Assembly (NCBI GenBank): GCA_927797885.1
Contig: OV696605.1
Span: forward strand, 3,075,157-3,139,156
Length of the DNA stretch: 64,000 bases
Direction: 5' to 3'
From: Gloeomargaritales cyanobacterium VI4D9
GTDB taxonomy: Bacteria; Cyanobacteriota; Cyanobacteriia; Gloeomargaritales; Gloeomargaritaceae
Shown: positions 57,474 to 64,000 of the stretch, piece after piece
Layout of the letters: every line of letters begins with the position of its first letter
Position numbering within the stretch: the stretch's first letter is position 1
The notes under the pieces: generated by a model
What the model was told of the DNA's origin: nothing
What the model saw: only the letters and a program-made list of their open reading frames with translations
Databases searched by the model: none
Made by a program: the position numbers and the translations under genes

Positions 57474-58128
57474 TCTTTTGCGGCTGATAGGAAGCCACCA
57501 CCCGCCCGGCACCCCGCCACTGCTGGGCATAGGTTTCCCCAATAGCTCCCCGATCCTCCCCCAGGGAATCTACCCCGATGCCATTGCGCCCCTGGGCGAT
57601 GCCAGAGCAATGAATGTACTGCTGATTACCTAAATAAATCCCCACATGGGTCGCCCGTTCTGGGGTACCAAAAAAGACCAAATCCCCCGGTGCGAGGCTA
57701 TCTCGGCTGATGGGAGCCACAAAGGCTTCCTGTTGATAGGCATCCCGGGGCAACCAAATTCCCGCTTGGGCAAAGGCGGTCTGCACCAGACCAGAGCAGT
57801 CAAAATCCGGTGCCACCGTGCCCCCCCAGCGATACACATGGGGTTGTCCCATCGCATACAGGGCAAAATTGAGTACCAGGGGTAAACGGGGGACAATCGC
57901 CGCCCGGTTCAGTTGGGGGGGCTGGTAGGGTTCGCAGGTGGGCTGAACGTTAGCCCAATCCGCTTGGGTTACCCAACCCCCATAATCGTCCTCGGCTAAA
58001 GTGACCCACCGGCGTTCCCCGGACGTTTCACCCGGATATAGCCACCGACCCGCTTGGGCTTGCGTCGCTAGACGTTCCCCGGTGGGGGCATCGTAGAGAT
58101 TGACCACCTGCTGACAGCGGTACCACAT
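57460..58128 (-). CDS. NlpC/P60-family peptidoglycan hydrolase
   Basis: A 222-residue cysteine peptidase. Two short SH3-like segments at the start (CQQVVNLYDAPTGERL, WVTLAEDDYGGWV) would bind the wall; the catalytic domain has DFDCSGLVQTAF (Cys), ATHVGIYLG (His) and QYIHCSG (third polar residue). It likely cuts the peptide cross-links of peptidoglycan. The final four codons come from the inserted MITE. The start overlaps a small basic protein stop (TGATG). Confidence 0.9.
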   Translation of the reverse strand: MWYRCQQVVNLYDAPTGERLATQAQAGRWLYPGETSGERRWVTLAEDDYGGWVTQADWANVQPTCEPYQPPQLNRAAIVPRLPLVLNFALYAMGQPHVYRWGGTVAPDFDCSGLVQTAFAQAGIWLPRDAYQQEAFVAPISRDSLAPGDLVFFGTPERATHVGIYLGNQQYIHCSGIAQGRNGIGVDSLGEDRGAIGETYAQQWRGAGRVVASYQPQKIRQS

Positions 58129-58268
58129 CAGAGATTGGGTTCGGACTCCGGGGCATTCTCCCGGGGCGAGCGACCCCGGCGATTGTTGGTGGTTTTGCGG
58201 CTAAACTTGCGGGCATAAGCCCGATTACGCAGGGCTTTTTCCTTCTTGGGGTTACGGCGTTTCGCCAC
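58128..58268 (-). CDS. Small basic cyanobacterial protein, coupled to the NlpC/P60 gene
   Basis: A 46-residue frame from GTG 58268 (GAGGT seven bases upstream) to TGA 58128: MAKRRNPKKEKALRNRAYAR, then KFSRKTTNNRRGRS and an acidic tail. Similar very short, Lys/Arg-rich proteins beginning AKRRNLKKEKAERNR occur across cyanobacteria without a known role; a nucleic-acid or ribosome association is a guess. The TGA shares two bases with the ATG of the next gene (TGATG). Confidence 0.75.
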   Translation of the reverse strand: MAKRRNPKKEKALRNRAYARKFSRKTTNNRRGRSPRENAPESEPNL

Positions 58269-58348
58269 TGATAGTACCTCAAATGTGAACAACCCGGAGC
58301 CGACTCAACCGGAGCCAGCCACCGGGTTAGGGGTTTTCTAAGTTTAGT

Positions 58349-58651
58349 TTAAACCCCAGAACGGTTAAAATCCCGGCGACCGCCGCCAAAACTTTCCCGG
58401 GGACGGTCTTCCTTCGGACGGGCTTTGTTCACCCGCAGTTGGCGACCCATCCACTCCGCCCCATCCAGTTCAGTGATCGCCTTGTCTTCCTGGTCGTCCT
58501 CGTTCATTTCCACGAACGCAAAACCCCGCATCCGACCGGTTTCCCGATCCATCGGCAGTACCACGTTTTTGACACTGCCATATTCAGCAAAGACTTCCTG
58601 AATATCTTCTTTCGTCACCCGGTAATTCAGATTACCAATGTAAATGGTCAT
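58349..58651 (-). CDS. rbp: RNA-binding protein of the RbpA type (single RRM)
   Basis: A 100-residue RRM protein: RNP2 IYIGNLNY (residues 3-10) and RNP1 MRGFAFVEM (42-50), then a glycine/arginine-rich tail (RESFGGGRRDFNRSG). Cyanobacterial Rbp proteins bind RNA and are often cold-induced. It is 80 bases ahead of the small basic protein on the same strand. Confidence 0.95.
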   Translation of the reverse strand: MTIYIGNLNYRVTKEDIQEVFAEYGSVKNVVLPMDRETGRMRGFAFVEMNEDDQEDKAITELDGAEWMGRQLRVNKARPKEDRPRESFGGGRRDFNRSGV

Positions 58652-58872
58652 GAGCTAGCCTCGATGTAAATTGAAAATGACCGTGCAGTCGGTTGCGGAA
58701 AATTTCTTCAAGCCGTATCGGCGAATGGAAAATCGTCGAATGGAAACTGGGAAGAACGCTGAATCCAAAACTACATCAGTACACCCCTATAATAACCTAC
58801 AGGGATTAAATTGGGAAGATTTCCTAACTCAGACCGCAAAATGTAATAAAAATTTAAGAAAAGTGCAGAGGT

Positions 58873-59367
58873 GTGGCGATGGGCTTGGCATCCTTGGGGC
58901 GGATTCTGGAGCGGTTGGACACCAGCCCCACCTGGGAGCAGTGCCGTCAGTGGCGGGAGTTATTGCGGGTGTGGGGGGAGTTGGTCGGGCCGACGGTACA
59001 GCATCAGACGGAGCCGTTGTACATTCGCCGGGGGGTGCTGTATGTGGCGACCCGTTCCCCCGTGTGGGCGCAAAATCTCGCCTTTGAACGGCATCGCCTC
59101 CTGCAACGGCTGAATCCCCTACTGCCCCAGCCCTTGAAGGACATTCGTTTTCGCCCCACCCTGACCCCAGAGGGGCAACCCCCCGCCGGGAGGGTCTTTC
59201 GAGGGGGCACCCGCCCGCCCGGAACCGCCCCTGTCCCGCCGCCCACCTACCGCCGTCCCCCGATTTGTCCTCGCTGTCACACCCCCGCACCCCTGGCGGA
59301 ATTGGACCGTTGGGGGGTATGCAGTCTCTGTCGGGCGGTGGAACTTTCCCGGCAAACGCTACACTAG
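58873..59367 (+). CDS. DciA-like protein (DUF721) with C-terminal zinc ribbon
   Basis: A 164-residue protein: an N-terminal DUF721/DciA core (WRELLRVWGELVGPTVQHQTEP, then LYVATRSPVWAQNLAFERHRL), a proline-rich linker, and CPRC...CSLC (about 141-158) forming a zinc ribbon. DciA loads the replicative helicase DnaB in bacteria without DnaC. GTG 58873 is the probable start, with ATG 58879 as an alternative. clpR follows after 22 bases. Confidence 0.8.
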   Translation: MAMGLASLGRILERLDTSPTWEQCRQWRELLRVWGELVGPTVQHQTEPLYIRRGVLYVATRSPVWAQNLAFERHRLLQRLNPLLPQPLKDIRFRPTLTPEGQPPAGRVFRGGTRPPGTAPVPPPTYRRPPICPRCHTPAPLAELDRWGVCSLCRAVELSRQTLH

Positions 59368-59389
59368 GAAGGAATTGCGAGGAACCATT

Positions 59390-60043
59390 ATGGTGCAATC
59401 ACCGTATTACGGAGATAGTTATTACCGGACACCGCCGCCGGATTTGCCGTCCTTGTTGTTGAAAGAGCGGATTATTTACCTGGGTCTGCCGATTGTTTAT
59501 CAGGTCACGGAATTGATTGTGGCGCAGTTACTTTATCTGCAATACGAAGACCCGGAAAAACCCATTTATTTCTACATCAATTCCACGGGTACCTCTCGGT
59601 TTGATGGGGAGCCGGTGGCGTGGGAAACGGAAGCCTTTGCGATTTGCGACACGATGGCTTATATCAAACCGCCGGTGCATACGATTTGTATTGGCATTGC
59701 GATGGGAATGGCTGCGGTTTTGTTATCCGCCGGTAGCAAGGGCAACCGAGCCAGTTTACCGAATGCTTCGATTATTTTGCGCCAGAGCCGCAGTTATACC
59801 CGGGGGCAGGCTTCGGATATTCAAATTCAGGCGCGGGAAGTCCTGCACAATCGGGCGGTGATGTTGGACATTTTGGCGGAAAATACGGGGCAACCCCGGG
59901 ACAAAATTGCCAAGGATATGAGCCGTACCTTTTACATGACCCCCCAGCAGGCGAAAGACTACGGCTTGATTGACCGGATTTTGGAAAGTACCCGGCAACT
60001 GCCCCAGGCGGCGCAAAATCTTGCCCTACCAGGGAAAACTTAA
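59390..60043 (+). CDS. clpR: ClpR, inactive ClpP-like subunit
   Basis: A 217-residue ClpP homologue lacking catalytic residues. Where ClpP has ASMGAFLL, it reads AMGMAAVLL, so the nucleophilic Ser is Gly; the His region PHSRIMIHQ is PNASIILRQ. Overall fold and length match ClpR, which forms a mixed ring with ClpP3 in cyanobacteria. ATG 59390 with GAGGAA upstream is preferred over TTG 59375. It is followed after 43 bases by clpP. Confidence 0.93.
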   Translation: MVQSPYYGDSYYRTPPPDLPSLLLKERIIYLGLPIVYQVTELIVAQLLYLQYEDPEKPIYFYINSTGTSRFDGEPVAWETEAFAICDTMAYIKPPVHTICIGIAMGMAAVLLSAGSKGNRASLPNASIILRQSRSYTRGQASDIQIQAREVLHNRAVMLDILAENTGQPRDKIAKDMSRTFYMTPQQAKDYGLIDRILESTRQLPQAAQNLALPGKT

Positions 60044-60086
60044 AAACCTAATTTATCCAAATTCATCCAATCACAGGAGTAAGAAT

Positions 60087-60683
60087 ATGCCCCTTGGTGT
60101 TCCCAAAGTTCCCTACCGTTTACCCGGCGAACCCTATACCCAATGGATTGATATTTACAACCGTTTGTACCGGGAACGGATTATTTTTTTGGGTCAAGAA
60201 GTGGATGATGAAATCGCCAATCAAATTGTGGCGGTGATGCTGTATTTAGATTCGGAAGACCCGGGGAAAGATATTTATCTCTACATCAATTCCCCTGGGG
60301 GTTCCGTTCATGCGGGGTTAGCCATTTACGACACCATGCAACACGTTAAATCCGATGTGGTGACGATTTGTGTGGGGTTGGCGGCTTCCATGGGGGCATT
60401 TCTATTGGCGGGGGGCACCAAGGGCAAACGTTTAGCCTTGCGCCATTCCCGGATTATGATCCACCAAGTGTCCAGCGGGACGCGGGGGCAGGCTTCGGAT
60501 ATTGAAATTGAAGCCCGGGAAGTCCTGCGGATTGACCACCAATTGAACCAACTCTTGGCGTACCACACGGGGCAACCGTTGGAGAAAATTCAGCAGGATC
60601 AAAAGCGGGATTTTTATATGTCGGCGCAGGAGGCGTTGGCGTACGGTTTGGTGGACAAGGTCATCGAAGGCAAAGCCCCGTGA
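60087..60683 (+). CDS. clpP: ATP-dependent Clp protease proteolytic subunit (ClpP3-type)
   Basis: A 198-residue serine peptidase with intact catalytic residues: Ser in [11 protein letters not shown], His in RHSRIMIHQ, Asp in the later IDHQ/DFYMS region. It pairs with ClpR and works with a ClpC/ClpX chaperone. ATG 60087 has CAGGAG upstream. The DnaJ-TPR gene begins 1 base after its stop, hinting at one proteostasis operon clpR-clpP-dnaJ. Confidence 0.95.
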   Translation: MPLGVPKVPYRLPGEPYTQWIDIYNRLYRERIIFLGQEVDDEIANQIVAVMLYLDSEDPGKDIYLYINSPGGSVHAGLAIYDTMQHVKSDVVTICVGLAASMGAFLLAGGTKGKRLALRHSRIMIHQVSSGTRGQASDIEIEAREVLRIDHQLNQLLAYHTGQPLEKIQQDQKRDFYMSAQEALAYGLVDKVIEGKAP

Positions 60684-60684
60684 T

Positions 60685-61275
60685 ATGGCTGACCCCAAAT
60701 TGGTGCAGAGTTATCAATGTTTGGGATTGCCCGTGGGTGCATCCTTGGAGCAGGTGAAAGCCACCTATCGCCGCCTCGCCCGCCAGTACCACCCGGATGT
60801 GAACCCCGGCAATCAGACCAGCCACGAACGGTTTATCGCCCTCAATCAAGCCTACAATTTCCTACTGGAACACCTGAGCGCAGGTATGCAGGGGCAACCC
60901 CCCGTCACGCCCCAGGTGCGGGTGGAAGTCACAACCCAGCCCACCCCAGCCCGTCCACCCCTGACCCGAGAAGAGCAAGAGTTCAAACATAAATTTCACG
61001 TCCAGTGGCGCACCTTACTGGAGCAGGGACGATTTCCCCGGGCGGTGGCACTGTTGGATGCCCTGGGGGAACGACTGCCCCAGGACCGGGATATTCCCAC
61101 CTGGCAAGCCCAAACCTATCAACGGTGGGGGAGTCATTTGATTGATCAGGGGCAATGGGATAAGGCACGCAGTCATCTGAAAAAAGCCCTGCGCCTTGAC
61201 CCCCACAACCGGCACCTGTGGCAGGAAGTCAATCGGGAATTTATTCGGCTGGATCAGCGGATTAATAAGTATTGA
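60685..61275 (+). CDS. J-domain protein with TPR-like C-terminal region
   Basis: A 196-residue co-chaperone. The J domain (residues 8-65) has the HPD motif in ARQYHPDVNPG. The linker is proline-rich. Residues about 110-195 look like tetratricopeptide repeats (GRFPRAVALLDALGERLPQD, QGQWDKARSHLKKALRLDPH). The J domain would stimulate a DnaK ATPase. ATG 60685 lies almost at the clpP stop. Confidence 0.9.
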   Translation: MADPKLVQSYQCLGLPVGASLEQVKATYRRLARQYHPDVNPGNQTSHERFIALNQAYNFLLEHLSAGMQGQPPVTPQVRVEVTTQPTPARPPLTREEQEFKHKFHVQWRTLLEQGRFPRAVALLDALGERLPQDRDIPTWQAQTYQRWGSHLIDQGQWDKARSHLKKALRLDPHNRHLWQEVNREFIRLDQRINKY

Positions 61276-61499
61276 ATGAACTGGTAGGGGTGTATCTTTG
61301 CTTGCGTAGGTTCACAATGAGGGGCGCATTCCTCAATTAATTCATCAGTCAATTCCCAATAGGTGGCTACATGGACATAACCCCTGTTTTGGGTTCCCCA
61401 AAAGATCGGTTCACCAAGGGGGTATGATCATGATACGCTAAAATTAAAATAAATAAATTAGTAGATTATTGAATCAAAATTAAATTGGGAGGTTGTCCA

Positions 61500-61964
61500 A
61501 TGACCCAAATGCAAAATCTAAATGACCTTTATGAGCAGGATATTTTGCTATGGTCAGAAGATACGGTTGCCAAACTGAAGGCACGGGATTTTGATCATCT
61601 CGACCTGGAACACCTGATCGAAGAGGTGGAAGCATTGGGCATCTCTCAAAAGAAAGAATTGGTTAGCCGCCTGATCGTCTTATTGGAGCATTTATTAAAA
61701 CGGTTGTATGTGCCTCTCGTCAATGACTACCCAGGTTGGGAGCGAACAATCCGCACCCAAAGGGCAGAGCTAGAGGTTTTATTGGATGTCGTGCCTAGCT
61801 TGGAAAATCGCTGGGAAATCGGTTTTGATAAGGCTTGGCACATCGCCCTAAAAAATGTGCGAAAAGAATATCCACAACATTCCTTCCCCGATCAATGGCC
61901 GAGGGAGCGTTCCATTGCACCAATGCTGAACTGTGACTTTTGGCTGGAGCCATCTCGGGGGTAA
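61500..61964 (+). CDS. DUF29 family protein
   Basis: A 154-residue DUF29 protein: LYEQDILLWSEDTVAKLKAR, DLEHLIEEVEALGISQKKEL and LLEHLLKRLYVP. This is a common cyanobacterial family without a known function; some copies are near toxin-antitoxin-like or Uma2 genes. GGGAGG seven bases upstream of ATG 61500 sets the start. Confidence 0.85.
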   Translation: MTQMQNLNDLYEQDILLWSEDTVAKLKARDFDHLDLEHLIEEVEALGISQKKELVSRLIVLLEHLLKRLYVPLVNDYPGWERTIRTQRAELEVLLDVVPSLENRWEIGFDKAWHIALKNVRKEYPQHSFPDQWPRERSIAPMLNCDFWLEPSRG

Positions 61965-62097
61965 AAACAAACTGAATTCACTCCCTCGCCAGGGTAGGAA
62001 TGGGCAGAAAAATAAATTTTATACTTCAAAACAGCGATGGTGCCAGAAGATCGTTTCCGCCTTTAGTTCTGCAGAATTTTTGCTCGTACTTTCGTAC

Positions 62098-62198
62098 TAT
62101 AGCAATCCTACTTGATTAGTGAACAGAGATTCCCCAGAAGCAAGGACGGGGGCGGTGCCCCTGCGACCCCTGTTCTATTCTCATTTAGGATTGCTATA
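62098..62198. mobile_element. Family-A MITE, copy 6
   Basis: A 101-base element with perfect ends TATAGCAATCCTA and TAGGATTGCTATA and nearly the same interior as copy 4. The TA at each side is the presumed target duplication. Confidence 0.85.
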
Positions 62199-62296
62199 TA
62201 AGAACGTTACAGTCTTTTGAGTGGTTATGGGATACAGTTGAACCCCACTTGCCGTAGGTCAATCATGGTAATAGGCCCTTAGGATAATCGAGGCTT

Positions 62297-62590
62297 TTTG
62301 TATCCTTTAATTGATAAATAGACTGTACCTCCGAGTATTGATGTCTAACTGGATGCTCTGTTGAATATCCCTTTACGGTGGAAATGTGTGCTTATCAAGA
62401 CCAGGAAGTCTATCTGACTTTGGGGCTATTGACGGATGGCTGTACCTGTCCTCATTGCCAGAATGGTACCCAACAGAGGCATCAAAATCATCCCATTTGG
62501 ATACGAGTTTGAGTCATGTCTGACCCTATGGTTCACACCTGGTTACTTCTGGGGGTTTGCCTGGAGCGGCGGAGCAACCTACCTCCCTGA
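62297..62590 (+). pseudogene. ISL3-like transposase remnant with a possible IS end
   Basis: A decayed frame reads VEMCAYQDQEVYLTLGLLTD, GCTCPHCQNGTQQRHQNHPI and WIRV, a stop, then MSDPMVHTWLLLG: the N-terminal CxxC zinc-binding region of ISL3-type transposases, with a frameshift just upstream (LLNIP precedes in another frame). The 30-base motif at 62297-62326 (TGTATCCTTTAATTGATAAA then TAGACTGTA) is shared in reverse at 32395-32424 and could be the IS end. Confidence 0.5.
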
Positions 62591-62689
62591 CAGTCCTTGT
62601 TGCTCTTTTTTGAACATTACTTGAACATTACAAACATAGAGCACCATCAGCGTTTTCATCACCCCCACACAACCATTAGGAAAAAAGGT

Positions 62690-63403
62690 TTAAGGCTGGG
62701 GTTGACCCTGGGGACAGGTTAGCTTAACAAAGTCACAGGAATAAATGGCGGGTTCCTGCCAACTCAAAGGAATTTCTAGCAAATCCCGAGTACCCGTAAA
62801 TCCCTGGCCAATAAAGAACAGTAACGCAATCGTATTGAGGGCAATATGAATTTTCCGCCAAGTGTGGGTACGGTCTTGATAAATGTCCGGTAAAATCGCC
62901 AGGGAAAATACCATTAATAAAGCCGCTATGATGCCGTAATAGTAATGGGAAACCCACCACTCAAAACCCCGTCGCCATACCCCCTCTTGGGCACCCAGCA
63001 CCACCAAACCTATGCCGGTCAGGGTAGCGAAAACTGCCCGCCAAACCTTTTTCTGGGCGTAATAAAGGGCAACCAAAGCGGCAATCGTCCCCACCAAAAA
63101 CAAGCCAATCAAAACCACTTGAGTGGGATTGGTACTCCAAACATTTTTCTTGATGATATTTCTAGCAATCGGGATCATTACTCCAATGAGAACCAAACCA
63201 ACTACAGAACCCGTGAGCCAGCGTCCCAATTTAGCGTGTTCTGCTCCAACTACCGGGGGAATTTTACTTTTGCTCCCTTCCTTGGTTTGTCGGCGGTATT
63301 GCATCGTTTGCCAAGCCAAGTTGCTGACCATGCCAATCAGGGGAAAAACCACAATCACCGCTAGGGTAGGGTGAATCAGCCGTAAGTAGTCCATTAATTT
63401 CAT
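62690..63403 (-). CDS. DUF4079 family cyanobacterial membrane protein
   Basis: A 237-residue membrane protein with six to seven hydrophobic helices: PTLAVIVVFPLIGMVSNLAW, VVGLVLIGVMIPIARNI, VLIGLFLVGTIAALVALYYA, and HIALNTIALLFFIGQGFTGTRDLLEI near the end. This matches DUF4079, common in cyanobacteria, of unknown function; several histidines on helices resemble haem-binding cytochrome b561-like proteins. Confidence 0.8.
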   Translation of the reverse strand: MKLMDYLRLIHPTLAVIVVFPLIGMVSNLAWQTMQYRRQTKEGSKSKIPPVVGAEHAKLGRWLTGSVVGLVLIGVMIPIARNIIKKNVWSTNPTQVVLIGLFLVGTIAALVALYYAQKKVWRAVFATLTGIGLVVLGAQEGVWRRGFEWWVSHYYYGIIAALLMVFSLAILPDIYQDRTHTWRKIHIALNTIALLFFIGQGFTGTRDLLEIPLSWQEPAIYSCDFVKLTCPQGQPQP

Positions 63404-63632
63404 AGTTAGGGCGAGGGGATGAATACTTACACAGAATACGCAGTCAACATTGTTTTGGTTCTAGTGTATTTTATCAAGGTTTGATCAATGTCGCTTCCGG
63501 GCAGGTAGCTCACTTAAAAACCTCATCACGCTTATACCGCCGTAGCGATGGGCAAATGGAACCCATAACCCTGAAGGTGTCTGCTACATTTTGCCCTAGG
63601 ATTGGCAAAGGCGACTACACCTGGGGGTCAAT

Positions 63633-64000
63633 ATGGATGCAACAAGAGTAATGGCGGTGTTTTCTCGCTTGCGGGATGCGCTCAATCAGGTGATTGTTGG
63701 GCAAACAGCACTGGTGGAACAATTATTGGTGGCGGGGCTGGCGGGGGGGCATTTGATTATTGAAGGGGTGCCAGGGACAGGCAAAACCCTGCTGGTTCGC
63801 ACCTTGGCTCGCTTGATTCAGGCGGATTTCCAACGCATCCAACTGACCCCGGATATTTTACCTGCGGATATTTTGGGCACCAGTATTTTTGATGCCAATA
63901 CCGCTCGGTTCAACTTTCAACCAGGTCCGATTTTTACCCAGATTTTACTGGCGGATGAAATCAATCGCACCCCCCCAAAAACCCAGGCAGCTTTACTCGA
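63633..64000 (+). CDS. MoxR-family AAA+ ATPase, cut by the window end
   Basis: The start of a gene whose frame runs to the last base. ATG 63633 begins MDATRVMAVFSRLRDALNQVI; Walker A IIEGVPGTGKT lies near residue 47, and ILLADEINRTPPKTQAALL gives Walker B. This is the MoxR type, a chaperone-like ATPase usually followed by VWA or DUF58 genes. Only about 122 residues are in the window. Confidence 0.9.
   Translation, partial: MDATRVMAVFSRLRDALNQVIVGQTALVEQLLVAGLAGGHLIIEGVPGTGKTLLVRTLARLIQADFQRIQLTPDILPADILGTSIFDANTARFNFQPGPIFTQILLADEINRTPPKTQAALL

Noticed and set aside
58671-59087. 138-codon frame overlapping the DciA-like gene
   Set aside because: Out of frame with the DUF721 core; Gly/Ala-rich shadow.
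61276-61499. Gap before the DUF29 gene as coding
   Set aside because: Short broken frames only; AT-rich and probably the promoter region.

Overview
The window is a piece of a cyanobacterial chromosome. The evidence is the mix of families: ClpR/ClpP3 pair, DUF4079, DUF7219, RbpA-type RRM protein, PatA-like response regulator, DciA with a C-terminal zinc ribbon, many Uma2 (DUF820) genes, and the TIGR03985 WYL protein. I cannot name the species. Housekeeping genes are GC-rich with pyrimidine/purine-biased third positions. The CRISPR operon and the IS/MITE islands are more AT-rich.

Region 1 (1-2.6 kb): an HD-domain protein and a membrane-anchored NYN (LabA/DUF88-like) protein, then a minus-strand Csx3-ATPase fusion that diverges from the CRISPR operon.

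Region 2 (2.6-22.4 kb) is the main system: a type III-B (Cmr) CRISPR-Cas locus. Reading order: CARF-RelE ribonuclease (Cami1-like), WYL regulator, CARF-HEPN ribonuclease (Csx1/Csx2 type), cmr2 (HD + GGDD), cmr3, cmr4, Uma2, cmr5, Uma2, a fused cmr6-cmr1, Uma2, [108-bp MITE], Uma2, two small membrane proteins (the second Csx18-like), cas1, cas2, leader, and an array of 49 repeats and 48 spacers. Most junctions overlap (ATGA or TAATG), so the genes are probably co-translated. Logic: Cmr2-6/1 plus crRNA bind target RNA; Cmr2 cleaves DNA (HD) and makes cyclic oligoadenylate (GGDD palm); the CARF-RelE and CARF-HEPN proteins respond by cutting mRNA/RNA; Csx3 probably removes the signal. No cas6 is visible, and the repeat carries two perfect hairpins. 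The most unusual points are the three Uma2 nuclease-fold genes translationally interleaved with the effector genes, the membrane pair coupled to cas1, and a pattern in the array that reads as a fixed-length duplication window that slid along a C-run during adaptation.

Region 3 (22.5-27.6 kb, minus strand): asnS, an HtrA-like protease, an endonuclease/exonuclease/phosphatase lipoprotein, a propeller-like lipoprotein/membrane protein and a small hypothetical. Region 4 (28-33.8 kb): a tandem duplication of a large cyanobacterial membrane protein with a BamE-like tail, followed by a graveyard of MITE, IS1, Uma2 and TnpB remnants. Region 5 (33.8-40.6 kb): wecB (apparent ATT start), radA, aroC, a GT2 glycosyltransferase, ubiD-like decarboxylase, tRNA-Leu(CAG). 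Region 6 (40.8-51.3 kb): methyltransferase, 2OG oxygenase, cysteine synthase, folC-carB, cation/proton antiporter with Usp domain. Region 7 (52-64 kb): PatA-like regulator, PotB-like permease, glgC, an IS630 element in a broken toxin-antitoxin locus, NlpC/P60, RRM protein, DciA, clpR-clpP, DnaJ-TPR, DUF29, DUF4079 and the start of a MoxR ATPase cut by the window end.

Two short non-coding repeat families recur: family A (about 100 bp, ends TATAGCAATCCTA / TAGGATTGCTATA, six sites) and family B (108-122 bp, ends GGGCACCTCTAT / ATAGAGGTGCCC).
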